Shown: one piece after another, positions 1 through 10,731 of the stretch
Layout of the letters: every line of letters begins with the position of its first letter
How positions within the stretch are numbered: position 1 is the first letter of the stretch
Assembly (NCBI RefSeq): GCF_000143415.4
Contig: NW_003314432.1
Span: forward strand, 63,862 to 127,861
Direction of reading: 5' to 3'
Length of the DNA stretch: 64,000 nt
DNA from: Selaginella moellendorffii
Lineage: Eukaryota; Streptophyta; Lycopodiopsida; Selaginellales; Selaginellaceae
Notes under the pieces: model-generated
Told to the model about the DNA's origin: nothing
Database searches by the model: none
The model's input: the letters and a program-made list of their open reading frames with translations, nothing else
Made by a program: the position numbers and the translations under genes

Positions 1-594
1 CATTATTAGTATAGGTGACATAGGGGAAATAGACATTGAGCCTGAGCTAGTGACTAATCAACTACAAGGCTGGTGACCAGAGCCTCATGTCGCTACTACG
101 GAGGTTAGAAACATTCTCATTACTTATGTAGTAGACTTACACAAATCCACTTGAAGCTCACAAATTTATTTATTTTAGCGTGCTCACAAACTCAAGTTTT
201 GTTTTATTTTTCAGGGTTTTAATTTGGAGATGTCAGTACAGGGCTTGAACGCGGCTGCAGCAGGGAACCTGGCTGAGAGCAGAGAGAGGGGGGCTATGAT
301 GAGTTTAGAGTCACAGCTGCTGCCAGTGTTGGTCTGATTCTAACATTCATGTTCGTTTTCCGTTCTTCTCATAAGGAAGGTTTTTAAATGATTAAAGGGG
401 GTTTTGTGTGTTGAGTTGTCTGGCGGCAAGAGGAAGAGGGAAGAAAATGATTTGGAATGGCACTACAGAAGACGCTTGGAAATGCAACTTGAGGCTGTCG
501 ACGCAAGGGAATGCAGCTTGTGGCCATTGAAGCTGTTCTATCACTAGAAGTTGGGATCCTACTTGGTTTCCCAATGAATTCTTTGAAATTCCCA

Positions 595-652
595 ATGAAT
601 TCGGTGGTAGGGCAGGTGGTAGAAGGCCTGGATGTTGTCCGAAAGATAAGTA
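595..652 (+). pseudogene. possible cyclophilin (PPIase) fragment
   Basis: About 19 codons read like the GQVVEGLDVVRKI segment found near the C-terminus of cyclophilin-type peptidyl-prolyl isomerases. No other cyclophilin block was found on either side, and stops close the frame at 939. Upstream (about 415-535) there is a basic, charged stretch in another frame (KRKREEND) that I cannot assign. The likeness is short and could be a captured exon or chance. Either way it is not a working gene. Confidence 0.3.
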
Positions 653-949
653 CCAGTACCAAGATAACACAAGCAATCTTTACTTCCGATATGTATTTTC
701 TTCTCTTCGTTCCTTGGGAAAAATCTCATCTTGAATCCCCACAGCAATGCCAAGCTTATAGGCAATACCTGAGTAGTGGTCACCGAGAGGGGATTCAATC
801 AACCATACACAAAGATTGTCATTTTACAGTGTGGCATTCTTGGTACTTACTCTTGCAAAGTTCTTTCTTTCCTTTCAATCTAACTCTAATCCATTCGTGT
901 TTCTATTGCCAGACAACTAATACAAACAGCTTTACGTGAACACTCATGT

Positions 950-2390
950 CCTTCCAACAAGAATGCTCTATCTAAATTGATGGAATCGATCCAAGGATAT
1001 TGGTAGTGGCAATGCAAGATGGGAATGCTAGGCCTAGAATTGTTGATTAGGTAAATCATCACATCTTTATTAGTTCATCATCTCTCTTGTCTCTTCGGAG
1101 ATAGTAATTAGTGACATTGTAAACTACAAAAGTGAAGTTCATGAATAAGAAAATGAATTGACTTACCAAAGAATCAATTGCAAACAAGGCTTGAGTTATT
1201 TAATCCATACTCTTCACCATTTGGCTATCCAAAAACAGAGTACACTCCATGAATTCTTCCTTCTTCAGATTATGATAACAAATTTCCTTCTAGCTATTTT
1301 CCATTGTATCAATGAGGCTCACATTGTTTTCACATAGTGCTCCTACAAGTTGTTCTGCAAGTTGTGTGCAGGACTTCTTCCTCAACTAGCCTGAACTATG
1401 CTTTTCAGGATTATTGTTGTTTTCTGTCATTGCCAAAAGTGATTATAAACAAAAACTACAAAACATACCTTTAGGCTCTAATTCTCCATATGGAGGTAAT
1501 AGTGATTGTTTTTGAAGCTCTTGGTGTCGGTAATGGTAATTGTTGAGATGTAAGTAGTGAAGACATTGATTCCTAAATTTGTCTCTGTGAATTTACAGTT
1601 TGACAGTCCTAAAGCCACTTGTCCATCATTGCATAAAGTTGATCATTGAACTTTGGTGGTAAATCAGCTTCACAATGTTGCTCTGTTGTCATGTTTCAAT
1701 ACTGCTTTTGCCAATAGGAACATGATATTCATATGACTTGATTTTGTTGAACTCTTTGTAGATATACTCCCAACAAGATTGGCATTGCCCAGGCAAATGG
1801 TTGACACCATGTGTCAAATAGTAGCTAAAAACTTAGTGAATGACTGGAAGTCTAAAATATCCAAAACTTACTCGGAAACTTGCTGCCAATAAATGCTTGT
1901 AGTCTTGTGCCTCTCCTAAATGTTACCTCGCTGCTGTAAGAAGAAATCATGCTTCTTTGCTTCATTCAGAGCCAGCAATTTTTAGTTGGTTTCAGAGGCT
2001 TCGGTGGAGTGGGAGCAGTAAAATTCCCCCTACTGAATTGAGAACCATCATATAGAAACTCTTGCTGACATTGAGTGGAGAACACAATCTCCAAATCGTT
2101 CAACTGCTGCTCTTCCATTCTACTCAAAACCCTAAAACCATGAATTGACATGTCAGCAATAGTGGCGGGAGGAAATAATTACCACATTAGCATTTTAACC
2201 TGCTATTGCAGGTTTCATGGTGGTCAACCAGCTGGGCTAGTTTTGAAAAACATTTAAATTGATTTCACTATCACAATGCCACCATTAAAAAAATGATAGT
2301 GACGATGACATATACTAAGGCAACGTTATTTCAAATTGCTGATGTGGCCATCACAATTTGACTGTGATAGTCACATGTGCAGTGTCTATT
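950..2390. other. AT-rich intergenic stretch, no gene seen
   Basis: Only short open frames occur, none with a recognisable domain. A 61-codon frame on the minus strand (2151-1966) is GC-richer than its surroundings and contains TPPKPLKPTKN, but nothing identifies it. No tRNA, LTR or terminal inverted repeat was recognised by eye. Confidence 0.5.
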
Positions 2391-2398
2391 AAGAAATT

Positions 2399-3280
2399 AA
2401 GAAAACCAAAAATATAGTGCCTACATTGAAGAAATACTCAAAACTGAAGCTATAAAAGATAGGTATTGTGGAAAAATAAAGAATATAAAAATATGATGTG
2501 TGCAAATAGGTCATACACCTTGTGAAAGAATCATTTGCATGTCTGGAAACCATAAGCTAATGTGACCATCATCGTCTATTTATGCAATCAGATGTTTGGT
2601 GTTCTTTTGCAAATAGCCTGCAGAAAAAAATCTATCAAAATAAATATTTGAATTGTAAAGAATACTTGGGGAATGCATAAAAAATATGATCTTATATAAC
2701 ACTTTTTCTCCATCTAGCATGTCATAGAGGACAAAGTAGCAATCTATTTAAATTATAACTCAATGTAGATTGAAATCACTAGAGGATGATCCTAATGATT
2801 CAAAACAACTTGTCTCAAAAGACTAGTGCAATATTCTAAATCTGAATACCAATCCTGGATTTGGAATGATGCTAGACTGAAAGATTAAAGGGAACTGAAG
2901 AGTTGAGTCTAGTATTCCTAAGAGTTTAAGAATGATTAAGATTGTACTCCAACATGATAGTTTTGAAAATTTTCATATACTTATATTCCATGAGAAGGGA
3001 ATAGTTGGTCACAAAACATTTTACAAAGTGCTAGTTGCCATTGAAGAAGCAATATTCCCTTATACTTGCTTTATAATTATTTGTGACAACAACATTATAT
3101 ATAAAACTCCACCCTGCAGAATAGAAAGAAAGTTTTCGAAGGGAATGGATGAGTAGGAAATGGCACTTGTAATCTTTCTTATTTCCAAATGGGAGCTAGA
3201 ACATAGATTTGGATGCCTTGAGAGGCACACTCTGCTTGCGCCATGTCAAACTTCTCATCATCAAATTACTTAACTATCCT
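2399..3280. repeat. dispersed repeat R1, copy 1
   Basis: This stretch matches 61,762-62,590 in the same orientation with small indels. Shared landmarks are the starting block around CCAAAAATATAG, the run AGATAGGTATTGTGGAAA, the CTTTTTCTCCATCTAGCATG block, and the shared end TCAAACTTCTCATCATCAAA. Its first ~180 bp also recur at 11,150-11,350. A 74-codon frame (2932-3156) lies inside and its later part is largely kept in copy 2, but no family is recognised. It may be a piece of a larger transposable element; no LTR or inverted termini are visible. Confidence 0.7.
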
Positions 3281-3294
3281 TCATTATGCATCCC

Positions 3295-3730
3295 TATATA
3301 TCCCTATACTAATTCCTAAAGCTCTCCAAGGATTTGGTTCTTGACAGGTATGGCATTGACTTTGCGGAAGATTTGATAAATTTCCTTGTAAAATCGCCTT
3401 GCATACATGCTTTGCAAAGAGCAATCCATTCAACATAGATTAAGCCCATCATAAAAGTGGGCCAATTGTCTTTAAATTTAATTCTCTGTATCAACATCCA
3501 ATGGAGCCTTCGTAAATATCAAGAATGGGCTGAGGCCCAGCGGAGAGGATAACATATGGGACTCAGAGAGGAGAACATATGAAGCATGTCGGGAGGCAAT
3601 GAGGGAGATAGGATACAAGGAAGGCAATGGGAACGAGGTATCAATGACCCATCTCCACCCGCGCCTCAAACGCAAGCTTTTCACACCACGACTTCCCACT
3701 TTCAACAGGAGCTCATGATAGACTCTCACC
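3295..3730 (-). repeat. dispersed repeat X, copy 1 (inverted relative to 44.6-45.05 kb)
   Basis: Reverse-complement match to about 44,585-45,055. Landmarks are CTCTCCAAGGATTTGGTTC (near 3,325), the GGGCCAATTGTCTTTAAA block (near 3,460) and the GAAGCATGTCGGGAGGCAA block (near 3,580). At the second site X lies between a gag start and a Gypsy integrase end, so it is probably transposon-derived. The adjoining minus-strand frame 3816-3478 (112 codons, hydrophobic start) has no recognised domain. Confidence 0.65.
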
Positions 3731-4007
3731 GGCATGGTCTTGAGAATCTGGATTGCCACGCCTAGCATGGCACTGATGTGAAGCAGGAGAAGCGCAGTGC
3801 TGCTGCTCAAATTCACAACAGCAGCATTGGTCGCGTTGCTGGCTAAAGCAAACCCACTGCACTTAACACTCCAGATAGATTTCTGAAGACTCTCCTATGC
3901 CCAATCTCTGTGCGTGCCGCTCTCCATCCATGGGGGATGGGGCGGCTCACGGAATGGCTGGATATCAACGATTGATGTTTGGGTCAACACATCAAAACAG
4001 TGAAGAA

Positions 4008-5426
4008 TCAAGTCTGAACTGCTCTGAAGATGTTTTCCAGCATCACATAAGGCAATGCATCACTCACAAGGCTGGACTGGCACGTAAATTCCGCAGCATG
4101 CATCCCTCGATTCATCTCCCCGTGGTTTTTGCATGCGGTAAGAAACGTTGCCCATGCAACTCCATCTGCTGGCAAAGGCATATTCTCTAGGACACCCTCG
4201 GCCTCTTTCAATCGCCCTAGTCGTCCGAGAGCATCAACAATGCAGGTGTAGTGGTCTTGCGAAGGATCCAATCCATTGTCAAAGCTCATTGCCGTGAAGT
4301 AGCTTACTGCTTCCTTGACGAGCCCCAGATGGCTACACGCCGTCAAAACGATGGCAAACGCTGCCTTGTCGGGGTCAAAGCCGTGAAGAAACATCGCCCA
4401 AAAGAGCTGGATCGCAGAATACGCATGCCCGGTTTGGGCATATGCTGCAAGAATCGTGTTCCAGGAGACCAAGTTCCAAGTTGGCATCTCATCGAACGCT
4501 TTCTTAGCATCACGAATATTTGCATCTAGAGCATATACCACTAGAATTGTGTTCCATGAATAGGAATCCCAGCAGCAAACCAAAGAAAACGCCCGGATCG
4601 CCTCTTTGAAACGACCTCTCTGGGCATAAACAGCGATTATCGCGTTCCATGAAACAAGATCTCTGCGTGGCATTTTTTCAAACAATTGTTTTCCTTGATC
4701 AGCATCACCGTTTTTCGCGTATGACTTGATCATAATCGTCCACGAAAGTACGCTGTGCTGAGGCATCCTATCAAACAAACTCTTGGCTTGAATCAAATCC
4801 CCATTTTGGGCATAGCAGCAGTGCATCGCCCCCCAGAGGATCGCGTTTCGGTGGACAATCTCCTGGAAGACATCCTCCGCCTCCTCCATGAATCCATTCT
4901 CCGCAAACATGACGAGCATCACCGCGCGAGTGATGCTGTTCTTCTCGGGCATGGAATCAAACGCGGCCTTCGCATCACCCACTCGCCCGCGCTGCGCGAA
5001 TCCCTGCACGAGGATCGTCCACGCTACCACATTCGTCTCGGGCATCCGATCCAGCACCTCTCTCGCTCGCCCAATCTCTCCGCCGCGAGCAAATCCCCGC
5101 AGCAGCGTCGCCCACGTCTTGCAGTTCCTTTCGGGCATCACATCAAACACCGCCTTGCTTGATCCAATCCGCCCGCAATCGCCCAGCGCCTTGACCATCG
5201 CAGTGGAGGAAACTACGTCCCACACCGCCATTCGATCGAACGCTGCCTTGGCCTCCCCCGGATGCCCACTCTCGGCATACGCGGTCGCGAGCGCCGTCCA
5301 CGACGCGATGTTCTTGGCCGGCAATGCATCAAATATCCTTCTCGATTCCTCCAAATGCCCACACCGCGCGTAGACAACCAGCGTTTTATCCCACCAAGAC
5401 GATGCCTTGTGAGCTACGCGCGCCAT
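4008..5426 (-). CDS. PPR protein, S-type repeat array with a short C-terminal extension
   Basis: One uninterrupted 472-codon frame without introns. Almost the whole protein is a string of about ten short (~31 aa) S-type pentatricopeptide repeats with the signature A-Y-A-x-x-G-x-x-x-x-A-K-x-x-F-D-x-M-P. Examples are YARCGHLEESRRIFDALP near residue 20 and YAQNGDLIQAKSLFDRMP near 210. The C-terminal ~130 residues switch to longer motifs (LTACSHLGLVKEAVSYF, then HYTCIVDALGRLGRLKEAEG and AWATFLTACKNHGEM), which resemble the end of a PLS array and an E1-like motif. The protein stops there: no E+ or DYW deaminase domain follows. PPR proteins of this class bind organellar RNA; a partner would have to supply catalysis if this one takes part in editing. 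The ATG at 5426 is followed directly by a repeat-like sequence and no clear transit peptide, so a spliced upstream exon or another start is possible. The end of copy A lies about 100 bp upstream. Confidence 0.85.
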   Translation of the reverse strand: MARVAHKASSWWDKTLVVYARCGHLEESRRIFDALPAKNIASWTALATAYAESGHPGEAKAAFDRMAVWDVVSSTAMVKALGDCGRIGSSKAVFDVMPERNCKTWATLLRGFARGGEIGRAREVLDRMPETNVVAWTILVQGFAQRGRVGDAKAAFDSMPEKNSITRAVMLVMFAENGFMEEAEDVFQEIVHRNAILWGAMHCCYAQNGDLIQAKSLFDRMPQHSVLSWTIMIKSYAKNGDADQGKQLFEKMPRRDLVSWNAIIAVYAQRGRFKEAIRAFSLVCCWDSYSWNTILVVYALDANIRDAKKAFDEMPTWNLVSWNTILAAYAQTGHAYSAIQLFWAMFLHGFDPDKAAFAIVLTACSHLGLVKEAVSYFTAMSFDNGLDPSQDHYTCIVDALGRLGRLKEAEGVLENMPLPADGVAWATFLTACKNHGEMNRGMHAAEFTCQSSLVSDALPYVMLENIFRAVQT

Positions 5427-5653
5427 GTTTTAAATCCGGGAGATTATTCGAGGTATATTCATCACAAGGCCTTTGCTTTTATTTGTTACACTGTAAAGAG
5501 TTTCCTTTCTCTAGCAACTTTAAGGACCTTCCTCGCTTCGCTCGTGGCTCCAAAGAATCACCCCAGCCAAAAAAAATTCCTCCTTCCACGACTACTACTT
5601 CGCTACACTGCTCTACCAAAATCCACCCAGCAACACTACTTGTGGAGTGTGAT

Positions 5654-8176
5654 TTACAATTCCACCTCTTGCAAGTCGTCTCCAAACACTCCGGAGGAAC
5701 TGGCAGCTTCGAATCCCACTGTGCCGGACTGTTGATGGTGGTGCCGATGAATCGAACTTTCCTGGTGTTGGTTTTGCTGCTGCTGCTCGACCATCACTGG
5801 CGGAGTGACTTCCAGAGCTGGAGGTGGCGGCAACGAGACGGTCGACGGTGCTGCTGGATAGTGATTCGAATAGAACATTGCTGGCGAAGAGCTGCTCGAG
5901 AGATGATCAGGCGTTGGCCCCGGATCGTTTCTCATATCCTGTACAAACGGCTGAGCGAATGCTCCATTCCCGTTTGAGAACGCCGTGTCGGAGACAAAGT
6001 CCGGTGCTGAGGAAGGATCCACCGAATGGTTGCTGTTGATATCTGGAGCAGCGGCAGCAGCGGCTGCAGGCACGAAAAATCTCGCTGGAGCCAAAGGCTT
6101 TGCGCTTGCCTTTGGCACCACGCCAAACAGTGGAGGAGAGTCCTATGATGTCTTGGATGGTGTTACGCTACCTTTGTTGAATGTATCGACATATCTGCAA
6201 AAACCTCGTGAGATTGGAGTGCTGGGAATGACCAAAACGGTACCTTGATCTAACGTTTTGACGTGCGCGAGCTGCGTACTGGTTACTGCTCGGAGGCATT
6301 GGTGGGATTCCACTCACAACCGGTTGCGGCCTTTCTGGAGTTGGCTGTGGTCTCTCTGGAGACATGGAAATAGGAGCGCCGTTCTCCTCCACGCGCGAGA
6401 CGAGCTTGTTTGCCGTGGGAGGAGGAGCCAACGGAAGGTCTGGCGCTTGTGCCTCGGCTCCTTCTTCAACCCAGCGCTTCAGTGTCTCGTCGTATCTAAA
6501 CTTGTTGCTGTTGCCAAGCTTTGCCTGCATCACATACCCGACCATCAATCAGCTAGCGCTCTTTCCAAAGCTTCTACAAACCTCCTTCGATGGTGTTTTT
6601 ATGAAGCCCATCGCTCTTTGCACGAAAGAAGTAAAGACGCCTCTGTTTGGCATTCCTTTCGCTGGACTAACGATCTGATGAAAGAATACAAGTCTTAATA
6701 AGGTACACAAGAGCAAGTCGAGTTACCTGTGCAGGCCTAAAGTCAGGCTCAGAAATGCTTTTCGCTGGCATGTTGGATCTTCTCGTATTATCACTTATGG
6801 GTTCCATTGATGCTGACGAGGCAAGTGATACACTGCTTCTGCTAGAAGCTGTTGCAGGACGGTTATTAATATCAGCATTATCGGAAGCTTTCGGGGGCGA
6901 AGGGCCTATCATCTTGTGTAGACCAATATTACCAAAAAACCGTTGCACAATTGACGTCAAGCCTCCCTGGATAACAGGAAAGTGAGTATAAAAGCCCGAG
7001 TGTCTGCTTACAAACCTGAGAGTGGATACGAAGACGCTCTTCCAAGGCTACAGCCGCTTCTTTGCACACATCAGCTGCATGGCCCGCTGTTTTCAATGTT
7101 TTCAACACCGCTTGGCAATACCTTCGAAGAGAAACCTTGTGTTAACGAAGCATACAGTTAAAAATCACTACCAACCTTAAAGCTTCGTTTATCTTTCCAG
7201 CTTCAGCAAGCATCGACGCATAAATAAGCTTGTATGGCTGAAAAGGAAGTAAAATAAACTGGGAATTGCCGGTCACTCTTGCAAATTCGTACACTTCCAT
7301 TCGCTGATGAAGAAAAGGTTAACAATTGTTATTGAGGACAAACACGGCTTACCTGGATAGCTTCTGGACTAGCGTACGTGCGTGGATACTTACAATGGTC
7401 GGCACCTATAAGACAAAGTCTGGCAGAAGGGGAGAAAGGCTCAAAACTAGCATTTGCAAGAAGATAGCAAATATGGGCTCCACATATCTGCAAGTTAAAA
7501 CTATGAGAAACATCAAAGTGTGACCATGTATATACCTCATCTCGATGTCTCCAGAGACAATCACCAAGATGCATAATCACTCTCTCGTACCCATTAGTTC
7601 GGTTAGCTGCCATTATAGCCAGGTTTTCCTGCCATTCTTCGAGCATTCCTTCTACTGCGTCCTGCAAGTCAACATGCACTCCTTAAGCAAGAGAGTAGCT
7701 TGATAAAAGTATTTCACCTGTGTTGCACCATCTACAGCGGACGCTGGAACCGGTTGAGATTGAAGCGCTGTTACGTTCGACGAATTAGTGTTCCCTATGA
7801 ACACTCCGGCATGTTGACCAGCATAAAGAAGAGATAAGAGTCCGGAGGGGAAACCCTGGTTGAAACTGACGTTGAGCCATCTCCGCTATAGTGTCGGTGT
7901 AGAACTATTAAAAACCACAAGACCATCACTAACGGTCTATACATCAAAGCTACAAGACAAGGTACCTTCTCTCCCAGCTGCCGGGCCATAAGAAGAGCAC
8001 ATCCCCAAAGTTGCCCGTCTTGAGCACGTAACGCCTCTTTCTGCTTTCCGGCAATCAGTAGCCTTTTCACCTCAAATGCAGTTCCCTGTCGCCAGAAAGT
8101 GTTCGTTTGTATCAACTCAAGAGAAAAAGACTGCCCAACCTGCATTTGCTGTTCGGTTGGAGTTGTCTGTAGACAG
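5654..8176 (-). pseudogene. SEC16-like C-terminal half, 3' part of a PPR::SEC16 chimera (copy A)
   Basis: SEC16 organises COPII coat assembly at ER exit sites. In minus-strand order I see the central-domain segment (VKRLLIAGKQKEALRAQDG then LWGCALLMARQLGEK, 8075-7970), the YAGQHAGVF region (near 7,815), and the EGMLEEWQENLAIMAANRTN / LGDCLWRHRDEVYTWSH block (7660-7530). The KFRYDETLKRWVEEGAE block follows (6510-6455), then the C-terminal NVRSRYVDTFN motif and an Ala/Pro/Gln-rich tail ending at 5654. Several short introns are implied. One is clear: 6195-6243 (49 bp), which joins RSR to YVDTF. The long N-terminal half of SEC16 is missing; its place is taken by PPR repeats. A one-base insertion near 7,830 breaks the frame relative to copy B. 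The frame enters directly from the PPR part, so the gene was fused, not overlapped. Confidence 0.75.
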
Positions 8177-8820
8177 CGAGAGCCAAAAGCCCATGACTCT
8201 ACATCGCGCTCCTCCTTTATGTTCTCAAACAAAGCCTCGGCTTCTTCCAAATGCCCTTTCCTGGCCAATGCTGTGACGAGGGCAGTCTGCGCAACGATCG
8301 TCTTCACGGGCATCCGATCAAACAAATCCTTGGCAGAAGCTATCTTTCCACTGCGGATGCAAAGCGTGATCATCACATTTCAAGAGATCTCGCTCTTCTC
8401 TGGAGCCAATTCGAAAATCTCTCGCGCTTTATCAAGATGCCCGTTGTCGGCATATGCCGTGACGATCGAGTTCCACGTCGAGGCATCTCGCCGGAGCATC
8501 CCATCGAACGTTCTGCGCGCTCGATTTAGATCTTTCGCCTGTGCGTAGGCCTGGATCATGATTTTGGAGGAGAAGAGCTTAGGATTCTCTATGGATTCCA
8601 AGATTGCACGGGCGTCATCGACGCTGCCGCATTTGCCATACATCTGGACGAGCAGATTCGCGAGGTATTTGTTGCGGCGGTGCTCGCTCTGCGCAATGCG
8701 GGCGTGGATTTGCCTCCCCCGTGACAGATCCCGGCAGTTCTTGAGCAGTGCTCCCCAGGAGAGCAAGCAATCCTCTGAGGTGTCTGTGGAAATCACGAAA
8801 TTGGGGAAGAGCAATGCCAT
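8177..8820 (-). pseudogene. PPR N-terminal part of the PPR::SEC16 chimera (copy A)
   Basis: The ATG at 8820 opens a PLS-type PPR start: SWGALLKNCRDLSRGRQIHA, then NLLVQMYGKCGSVDDARAIL, then S-type repeats (IQAYAQAKDLNRARRTFDGM and TAYADNGHLDKAREIFELAP). The frame meets a TGA near 8,380, exactly where the repeat expects Trp in the motif S-W-N-x-M-I. Beyond it the same frame continues with two more S repeats (SGKIASAKDLFDRMP, RKGHLEEAEALFENI) and then passes into SEC16 sequence. The same TGA is present in copy B, so it predates the duplication. Nuclear mRNA is not known to recode TGA here, so the chimera is most simply a pseudogene. A short PPR protein (146 codons) could still be made. Confidence 0.75.
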
Positions 8821-9049
8821 AAACTTTGCTGGATCTCACACGCATTCGCGATTCGCGAGGTATTCCTTGCGAGAATCCGGGCGCGACCTCCACAGCTCTT
8901 GAGAATCCTGGACGGAGAAAGAACATTCCAATCTAGCTTGGAGATCACGGCTAAGAAGAAGAAGATAAGCAAAGATTTTACTCTCTGGTGAGAATTCCTC
9001 TACTCCACTGGGCTTATAAGATTGGCTCTCTCCTCCATTCTCTATAGCA
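8821..9049. promoter_or_regulatory. divergent promoter interval between PPR and fucosidase
   Basis: 229 bp separate the ATG of the minus-strand PPR part from the ATG of the plus-strand fucosidase, so the two share one intergenic space. A TATA-like CTTATAAG lies about 35-40 bp upstream of the fucosidase ATG (near 9,012). No TATA box is evident for the PPR side. In copy B this whole interval is present in reverse orientation (58,763-59,119). Confidence 0.55.
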
Positions 9050-10731
9050 ATGAATTTCCATCTCTCTTTCTTGCTCCTCGAGATACTAGTGTTCTTGAGA
9101 GCTGTCGCCCTAAATTCGCCCCTCTCCGCCCAATTCCCTCATGGCGCCAGCTCCAGTTCAACTCGCGCCGCTCTTCCACTTCGGCGTCAACACATTCACG
9201 GACTCGGAGCGTGGATCCGGCCACGAATCGCCCTCCATCTTCAACCCGGAGCGATCTAATGCGTCGCAGTGGATGGACGCGGCTCAATCCGCGGGCGCGC
9301 AGCTCGTGATCCTCACGGTCAATCACCACGACGGGTTCTGCCTGTGGCCCTCGGCCTACACCAATTTCTCCGTGGCTAGCGCGAGGAGGGAAGGGGGATG
9401 TGGTGGCCGAGTTCGTGGCCGCCGCCAGGGAGCGTGGATTGGACGTGGATGTGGCTTTTACCTCTCGCCATGGGATTTGCACGAGAGCTGCTATGGCGAC
9501 ACTCTTCTCTACAACGAGTTCTACTTGGCTCAGCTCCGAGAGCTTCTTACTGGGTGAGTGAGACATTCTTTGCTTCTTCTTCTTCACGCATTTTTCTTGG
9601 TGGCATGGTCACTGTGTGATATATTTGCATTTCCTCCAGCCCATCAAACGGTTTTAGCATTAGGAGCTCGCGAGCTTGTGGGCTTTTGTAGTTTTCATCT
9701 CTAGCAGCAGATGCCTTGACGCGGCATTCTGTTTTGGCGTGCAGATATGGGCCGATCTCCGAGGTGTGGCTGGATGGTGCGAAATCACCCACTGCAATGA
9801 ACATGAGCTACGATTTTGAGCTCTGGTTTGACACGATTCATCCCCGGTGGCAACATCTTTTCCGACACTGGCCCCGACATCCGATGGGTTGGGAACGAGT
9901 ATGGCGAGGCCGGACAACCATGCTGGGCGATGGCGAACAGATCTTCCATTACGATCGGCAGGAGCGATGGCCAGTACGTAAAATCCATCCTTCCATGAGA
10001 CTTTCGTTCTCGTGAAACTCGATCCAATTCGCAACATCGACAGGTACTTGATGTCTGGAGAGAGTGCTGGAACCGACTGGCTCCCTCCGGAGTGTGATAT
10101 CTCCATCAGGCCCGGTTGGTTTTGGCACAGGAACGAGGCTCCAAAATCCCTGGAGCAGCTGCTCGACGTTTTCTACAAATCATCCGCCAGGAACTGCTTG
10201 CTCCTGCTCAACGTCCCTCCAAACTCGTCGGGACTGATCGACGAATCCGACTTCCAGACGCTGGAGCGGTTTAGCTCCGCCATAGATTCCATCTTGAGCG
10301 TCAACTTAGCAGCGAATCCCTTGTCCGTGACAGCAAGCAGCGTTCGCAGCTCTTCGTTCGGGCCGAAGCAAATCCTTGACGAGCGTATGGAAACTTTCTG
10401 GGCTCCAATGCAAGGGGAGTCGACCGGCTGGATCGAGCTTGATCTTGGCAAGGTCTCAAAGTTCAACGCACTGGACATCCGAGAGCCAGTAAACATGGGA
10501 CAAAGGGTCATGGAATATCTCGTCGAGGCATGCGACAGCGAGCTGGGCTGGTACCTGGTGAGCAACGGTAGCACCATTGGTTACAGGAAAGTGGATCGAC
10601 TGGAAGAGGATCAAGTATGTGCTGCTCGCCTCATTCGACTGCTGATTGACGCCTTGCGGGGAGATCCATTGATCTGCTTCTTTGGTTTGTACTTCGATAT
10701 GTACAACCTCAGGCACTTGTCTTCTATTTAG
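9050..10731 (+). pseudogene. GH29 alpha-L-fucosidase, frameshifted (copy A)
   Basis: Resembles plant FUC1-type alpha-L-fucosidases, secreted enzymes that remove fucose from glycans. The start MNFHLSFLLLEILVFLRAVA looks like a signal peptide. Family blocks follow: FHFGVNTFTDSERGSGHESP, LVILTVNHHDGFCLWPSAY, GFYLSPWDLHESCYGDT, then EVWLDGAKSP (the WLDGA motif carries the catalytic nucleophile Asp in GH29), IFSDTGPDIRW, CDISIRPGWFWH and LLLLNVPPNSSGLI, ending with a C-terminal domain at 10,731. Introns fit well at 9554-9744 and 9974-10043 (70 bp, joining Q-Y-L-M-S-G). The frame breaks at least between signal peptide and body (near 9,115-9,175), around 9,385-9,450, and near 9,840 (after WFDTIH). 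The last break is also in copy B. Confidence 0.8.

Noticed and set aside
3478-3816. Minus-strand hydrophobic 112-codon frame as a membrane protein gene
   Set aside because: Half of it lies in dispersed repeat X, it has no recognised family and no clear gene structure.
4251-5373. Plus-strand frames of 90-160 codons opposite the S-type PPR gene
   Set aside because: Antisense of a clear coding region, biased composition, no motif.
5824-6698. Plus-strand frames of 70-150 codons opposite SEC16-like sequence
   Set aside because: Rich in Arg/Ser/Trp typical of antisense reading; the minus strand holds the recognisable blocks.
8380-8382. Recoding of the shared TGA as Trp or selenocysteine in the PPR repeat
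   Set aside because: Expected residue is Trp, a single G-to-A change explains it, no recoding is known for plant nuclear PPR mRNAs, and flanking lesions show decay.
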